A DNA stretch of 10,733 nt from JAQIBY01 sp051747965. Its GTDB lineage: Bacteria > Bacteroidota > Bacteroidia > Bacteroidales > ML635J-15. The stretch is from positions 1-10,733 of the forward strand of contig JBNJGS010000082.1 in the NCBI GenBank assembly GCA_051747965.1, read 5' to 3'. The notes beneath the pieces were generated by a model. The model worked only from the letters and a program-made list of their open reading frames with translations. It had not been told where the DNA came from and did not search any database. A program made the translations under genes and the position numbers. Shown here in pieces: positions 7,644 through 10,733 of this stretch; position 1 is the stretch's first letter, and each line of letters starts with the position of its first letter.

Positions 7644-8588
7644 ATGAATATAATTCACAAATTTGTCCGCTATGTTCTCCCGCTGTGCATGTCTGTAATT
7701 TTCAGCCTGTCTGTTTCAACTTCTGCGGCTTCAGAAGATAATGAGGAAGTGAAAGACAGCACTGTACTGGATTACTGGACAATCGGTGGCATAGGAAATC
7801 TCAATGTTAACCAGGGGTATTTGTCCAACTGGGCTGAAGGTGGTGAAAGCTCCATCAACGCAACATGGAGCCTTGATATCGATGCTGAATACAAGCGGGA
7901 AAATGCAGCCTGGGAATCATCTGCCAGTTGGAAATACGGTGTGCTTCAGTCTGGTGAACGGCAGCTGCGTAAAAATGAAGATAAATTTGAATTTACTTCA
8001 AAATTCGGATACAATGCCTCCGAACGCTGGTATTATTCCGCACTGATGAATCTCAAATCACAAATGTTTAACGGATACAATTATCCCAATGATTCAGTGC
8101 CTGTGTCTGCATTTATGGCTCCGGGAAATTTCGTTGCATCAATCGGTATGGATTATAAACCAAATAAAAATTTCAATATTCTGCTTTCTCCTTTATCCAT
8201 GAAATTAACAGTGGTTTACGATACAGTGAGCATCGACCAGACAAAATACGGACTGGATGAGGATCAGTGGTTTAAAGGTGAGATAGGGGGTTATGTCAGA
8301 GCAAAATGGAAAACAGATTTGCATGAAAATATCAGTATGAGGAATGAAATTGAACTTTTCTCCAGCTACCTGAACAATCCGGAAAATATTGATGTTGACT
8401 GGCAGATGGCGCTGGTGTTTAAAGCCACAGAGTTTATCACTACAACCATCTCAACCCATCTGATTTATGATGATGATATTGAAATACCGGAATATGAAAT
8501 GGTTGACGGAGAAGTACAACAGGTAGGTGTTACCCGTGCAATACAGTTTAAAGAAATGCTGAGTATTGGGCTGTCTTATAAATTTTAA
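7644..8588 (+). CDS. DUF3078 family outer-membrane beta-barrel protein
   Basis: This 314-residue protein resembles the DUF3078 family of the Bacteroidota, for which no specific function is established. Residues 1-29 are a likely signal peptide (basic start, hydrophobic run, cut after SAA at about 29). Family hallmarks seen are WTIGGIGNLNVNQGYLSNWA followed by EGGESS (about 45-70), a YYSALMNLKSQMFNGYNYP block, FMAPGNFVASIGMDYKP, LLSPLSMKLTVVYD, and the end LSIGLSYKF. Alternating polar/hydrophobic strands throughout and a terminal Phe after an aromatic-rich strand fit an outer-membrane beta-barrel inserted by the BAM machinery. The ATG at 7644 is the only start that gives the whole signal peptide; the ATG at 7634 is out of frame. 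The next gene follows after 85 nt in the same direction but may have its own promoter. The transported or bound substrate cannot be read from the sequence. Confidence 0.88.
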   Translation: MNIIHKFVRYVLPLCMSVIFSLSVSTSAASEDNEEVKDSTVLDYWTIGGIGNLNVNQGYLSNWAEGGESSINATWSLDIDAEYKRENAAWESSASWKYGVLQSGERQLRKNEDKFEFTSKFGYNASERWYYSALMNLKSQMFNGYNYPNDSVPVSAFMAPGNFVASIGMDYKPNKNFNILLSPLSMKLTVVYDTVSIDQTKYGLDEDQWFKGEIGGYVRAKWKTDLHENISMRNEIELFSSYLNNPENIDVDWQMALVFKATEFITTTISTHLIYDDDIEIPEYEMVDGEVQQVGVTRAIQFKEMLSIGLSYKF

Positions 8589-8618
8589 CCCGGGGATGCG
8601 GAATCTGTGCCTGCTTTC

Positions 8619-8649
8619 TTGGCTATTACTGATGGACTGCTTATCTTCG
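8619..8649 (+). promoter_or_regulatory. Candidate promoter for the pyridoxal kinase-HAD pair
   Basis: TATCTTCG at 8642-8649 matches TAnnTTTG at 5 of the 6 fixed bases, and TTG at 8619-8621 is 20 nt upstream, the same spacing as the promoter candidate at 7526-7556. Transcription would begin near 8656, giving a leader of about 18 nt before the kinase start. Read-through from the DUF3078 gene is also possible, since I see no terminator between them. Confidence 0.33.
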
Positions 8650-8673
8650 TAATATTATTGTAAAAATATACAA

Positions 8674-9540
8674 ATGAATAAACCCGTACAAAAAATTGCT
8701 GCAATACACGACCTCTCAGGGATAGGCCGTGTTTCTCTCTCAACCATATTTCCCGTATTCTCAAGTCTGGGTATCCAGGTGTGTGCTTTGCCCACTGCTG
8801 TGCTTTCATCTCACACACAATATCCCGGTGTACGACATCTGAGCCTGGATGATCAGATGAGGGAATTCATTAAGCACTGGAAAGAACTGGATGTTCAATT
8901 TGATGCCATATACAGCGGATATCTCGGCAATGCCGGACAGATTGATATTGTGCGGGATTTTATTGATGATTTCAGACAGGATAATCAGCTTGTGGTTGTA
9001 GATCCCGTAATGGCTGATAATGGAAAGCTTTATACTACCTTCACCAATGAACTTGTGGTTGAAATGCGCCGGCTGATTGAAAAAGCAGGAGTGATCACAC
9101 CAAATCTTACCGAAGCTGCTTTTTTACTGGATGAACCGTACAATGAAGACATTACACTTGAGGAGGCGAAAAACTGGGCACTGAGACTGGCTGACAAAGG
9201 CCCCGACATTGTCATCATCACTTCTGTGCCGGAAAAAGGCAATAAAACAGCAGCCATTGCCTATCATCAGCGAACTGAAAGATTCTGGAAAGTTTCCATC
9301 GAATACCTGCCTGCTTCATACCCCGGAACCGGAGATACCTTTACCTCTGTCATCACCGGAGCATTGCTGCAGGGTGACAGCCTGCCCATCGCTCTTGACA
9401 GGGCTGTGAATTTTATCAACATCGGCGTGAGGGCAACCTTTGGACATGATTATGACCCCCGGGAGGGTATTATGCTGGAGCGCGTGCTGCATACCCTGGA
9501 CGGACCCGTACAATCCAGTTCATACCAACTACTTGATTAA
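8674..9540 (+). CDS. Pyridoxal/pyridoxamine kinase (PdxK/PdxY-like)
   Basis: This 288-residue protein is a ribokinase-fold vitamin B6 kinase. It should phosphorylate pyridoxal, pyridoxamine or pyridoxine with ATP in the cytoplasm, feeding PLP salvage. Evidence in order: HDLSGIGRVSLSTIFPVFSS at 12-31 and the substrate-side ALPTAVLSSHTQYPG at 38-52; SGYLGNAGQ at 81-89, as in PdxY; DPVMADNGKLY at 110-120; TPNLTEA at 142-148; and the phosphoryl-transfer motif GTGDTF at 218-223 with catalytic Asp221. Length equals the family norm. This Asp-containing GTGD form differs from the Cys-type hydroxymethylpyrimidine kinases. I cannot tell which B6 vitamer is preferred. Its TAA stop shares one base with the next ATG, so the pair is likely co-transcribed and translationally coupled. 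It stands two genes from the PLP enzyme tryptophanase, although that gene is on the other strand. Confidence 0.93.
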   Translation: MNKPVQKIAAIHDLSGIGRVSLSTIFPVFSSLGIQVCALPTAVLSSHTQYPGVRHLSLDDQMREFIKHWKELDVQFDAIYSGYLGNAGQIDIVRDFIDDFRQDNQLVVVDPVMADNGKLYTTFTNELVVEMRRLIEKAGVITPNLTEAAFLLDEPYNEDITLEEAKNWALRLADKGPDIVIITSVPEKGNKTAAIAYHQRTERFWKVSIEYLPASYPGTGDTFTSVITGALLQGDSLPIALDRAVNFINIGVRATFGHDYDPREGIMLERVLHTLDGPVQSSSYQLLD

Positions 9541-10376
9541 TGATTATGACAAAAAATCGACCTGCAATCATAGCACTTGATTACGACGGAACCCTGGCAC
9601 AAACCAACGGCCGGGTGGGAGAAACTGAGATTTCTGCACTGGAGAAACTGGGAAAATCCGGTATTGTCCGGGTTGTTGCCACCGGAAGAAGCCTTTTTTC
9701 AGCCGATGAAGTTATGCAGGCAGAACTGCCAATTGATTACCTGGTTTTTTCCAGTGGCGTGGGCATTATGCACTGGCCTGAACGTAATATTCTGGCAAAA
9801 AACAGCCTCGATGTTGACAAAGCAGGGGAAATTATTAATTTCCTCAAAGAGAGCCGCTTGAGCTTTATGGTACATCATCCGGCACCGGACAATCACCATT
9901 TCTATTATCGTGAAGGAACAGCCAGAACCCCTGATTTTCACCGCAGGATTGAACGATACAGTGAATTTGCCCTTCCCCTGGAATCCGCTACCGGGTTTTC
10001 AGGAATATCCCAGCTCCTGGTAGTGCTGGAGCATGACGGACTGCACTGGCTGGATAAACTCAGAACCAGATTTCCTGAGGTGAACGTGGTGCGGACAACA
10101 TCACCACTTGACCACAGCAGCATGTGGATAGAGATTTTTCCCAAACATGTGTCCAAAGCCGGCGGCTTGATCTACCTGGCAGACAAACTCGGCATCAGCC
10201 ATGACGAAATATGGTGTGTCGGCAACGATTACAACGATATTGACATGCTGCGTTTTGGAGGCAAATCCTTCGTGGTAAACGATGCTCCGGATGAGCTGAA
10301 AAATGAATTTAACTGCATTGGAGGTAATGCTGTTAGCGGGGTGGGGGACTTGCTCACTGCTTTGACAGAGGGATAG
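9540..10376 (+). CDS. HAD superfamily IIB (Cof-type) phosphatase
   Basis: This 278-residue cytoplasmic hydrolase shows all HAD motifs: DYDGT with nucleophile Asp14 and acid/base Asp16, ATGRS with Thr48, Lys206 in KHVSKAGGL, and GNDYNDID (228-235) for Mg2+. The long segment between motifs II and III (about 75-195) is the C2B cap of the Cof family, which acts on small phosphorylated metabolites. The cap has an unusual His-rich stretch (HHPAPDNHHFYY, 112-123) that could line the active site. The ATG at 9540 overlaps the kinase stop; an alternative in-frame ATG at 9546 would remove the overlap. Substrate is unknown. Because Cof-type enzymes include sugar-phosphate phosphatases and the E. coli PLP phosphatase YbhA, coupling with a B6 kinase makes a PLP-related substrate possible, which is inference. 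No intrinsic terminator follows closely. Confidence 0.9.
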   Translation: MIMTKNRPAIIALDYDGTLAQTNGRVGETEISALEKLGKSGIVRVVATGRSLFSADEVMQAELPIDYLVFSSGVGIMHWPERNILAKNSLDVDKAGEIINFLKESRLSFMVHHPAPDNHHFYYREGTARTPDFHRRIERYSEFALPLESATGFSGISQLLVVLEHDGLHWLDKLRTRFPEVNVVRTTSPLDHSSMWIEIFPKHVSKAGGLIYLADKLGISHDEIWCVGNDYNDIDMLRFGGKSFVVNDAPDELKNEFNCIGGNAVSGVGDLLTALTEG

Positions 10377-10733
10377 ATGACAATGCATGATTGGCATTTC
10401 CAATGGCAGCAGAACCATAAAGGAATGCATTTGCATGCTTGTTTAATGATTGTACATTAATTGCATTTTCGGGCAGAAAATATTGCCAATTTCATGATTT
10501 TATCTGTAAATCGTGCTATATTTACAACGCACATGTATGAAAATGTATGTCATCAAAGAATTTTTTTGGGCCAAACCGTACATATACAAGCTTAGAAGCT
10601 TGTGTGGATTTGGATTTTCCCGGGGCAAAGATGAGTTGTGGGGCATGTCTGGAGAGAACATAGCATTTATAAGTAAACTAAGCCAAAACTTGATAAGAAA
10701 TTGTATTTTTAGAAAATTGAAAATATGAAGTGA
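10377..10733. other. Region after the HAD gene without a supported gene
   Basis: These 357 nt contain small palindromes: ATGCATTTGCAT at about 10425-10436 and ACAAGCTTAGAAGCTTGT at 10586-10603 (perfect 8-nt arms). One + strand frame, 63 codons if begun at the ATG at 10537 and ending at 10728, overlaps the second palindrome. It has no recognisable domain and no full promoter match (TATATTTA at 10517-10524 has no -33 partner at normal distance). I do not call it. No T-rich terminator stem is visible. Confidence 0.5.

Noticed and set aside
10513..10728. Possible 63-71-residue protein at the right end
   Set aside because: No recognisable domain, no full promoter match, and an internal perfect palindrome; kept only as a note in the intergenic entry.

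Overview
This window looks like chromosomal DNA from a member of the Bacteroidota, probably Bacteroidales/Marinilabiliales-like; the exact lineage is inference. The evidence is: two large secreted proteins with the C-terminal sorting domain of the type IX secretion system (T9SS), which is restricted to this phylum; a DUF3078-type outer-membrane protein, also typical of the phylum; A-rich start regions without clear Shine-Dalgarno sequences; and promoter candidates that fit the Bacteroidota pattern (TTTG or TTG, about 20 nt, TAnnTTTG). No rRNA, tRNA, CRISPR array, transposase or phage gene is visible.

Layout. Positions 2-2059 (+) hold the 3' part of a large T9SS surface protein whose start lies off the left edge. 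A 483-nt gap with a 19-nt near-perfect direct repeat separates it from 2543-5710 (+), a complete 1055-residue paralogue: signal peptide, PKD/Ig-like region, Bacteroidota-type P-domain (proprotein convertase P/Homo B fold), long beta-rich stalk, FN3-like module and type A sorting domain. Its end faces the end of tnaA (5862-7238, -), a tryptophanase. Between these convergent genes lie a long imperfect inverted repeat and a strong terminator that should work in both directions. A 405-nt divergent intergenic region carries promoter candidates for both sides, then 7644-8588 (+) encodes a DUF3078 beta-barrel protein. It is followed by 8674-9540 (+), a pyridoxal/pyridoxamine kinase, whose stop codon overlaps the start of 9540-10376 (+), a Cof-type HAD phosphatase. 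The last 357 nt hold no convincing gene.

How the genes may work together. The tandem T9SS proteins are probably cell-surface or released adhesin/scaffold-like proteins that arose by duplication. Tryptophanase splits tryptophan into indole, pyruvate and ammonia using pyridoxal 5'-phosphate (PLP). The kinase two genes away makes PLP from salvaged vitamers, and the overlapping HAD phosphatase belongs to the broad family that includes the E. coli PLP phosphatase YbhA. A kinase/phosphatase pair for PLP homeostasis beside a PLP enzyme is therefore a reasonable but unproven reading. I see no clearly new defence or mobile system here. The most useful leads are the kinase-HAD pair, the possible tnaA leader region, and the uneven divergence of the tandem P-domain paralogues.
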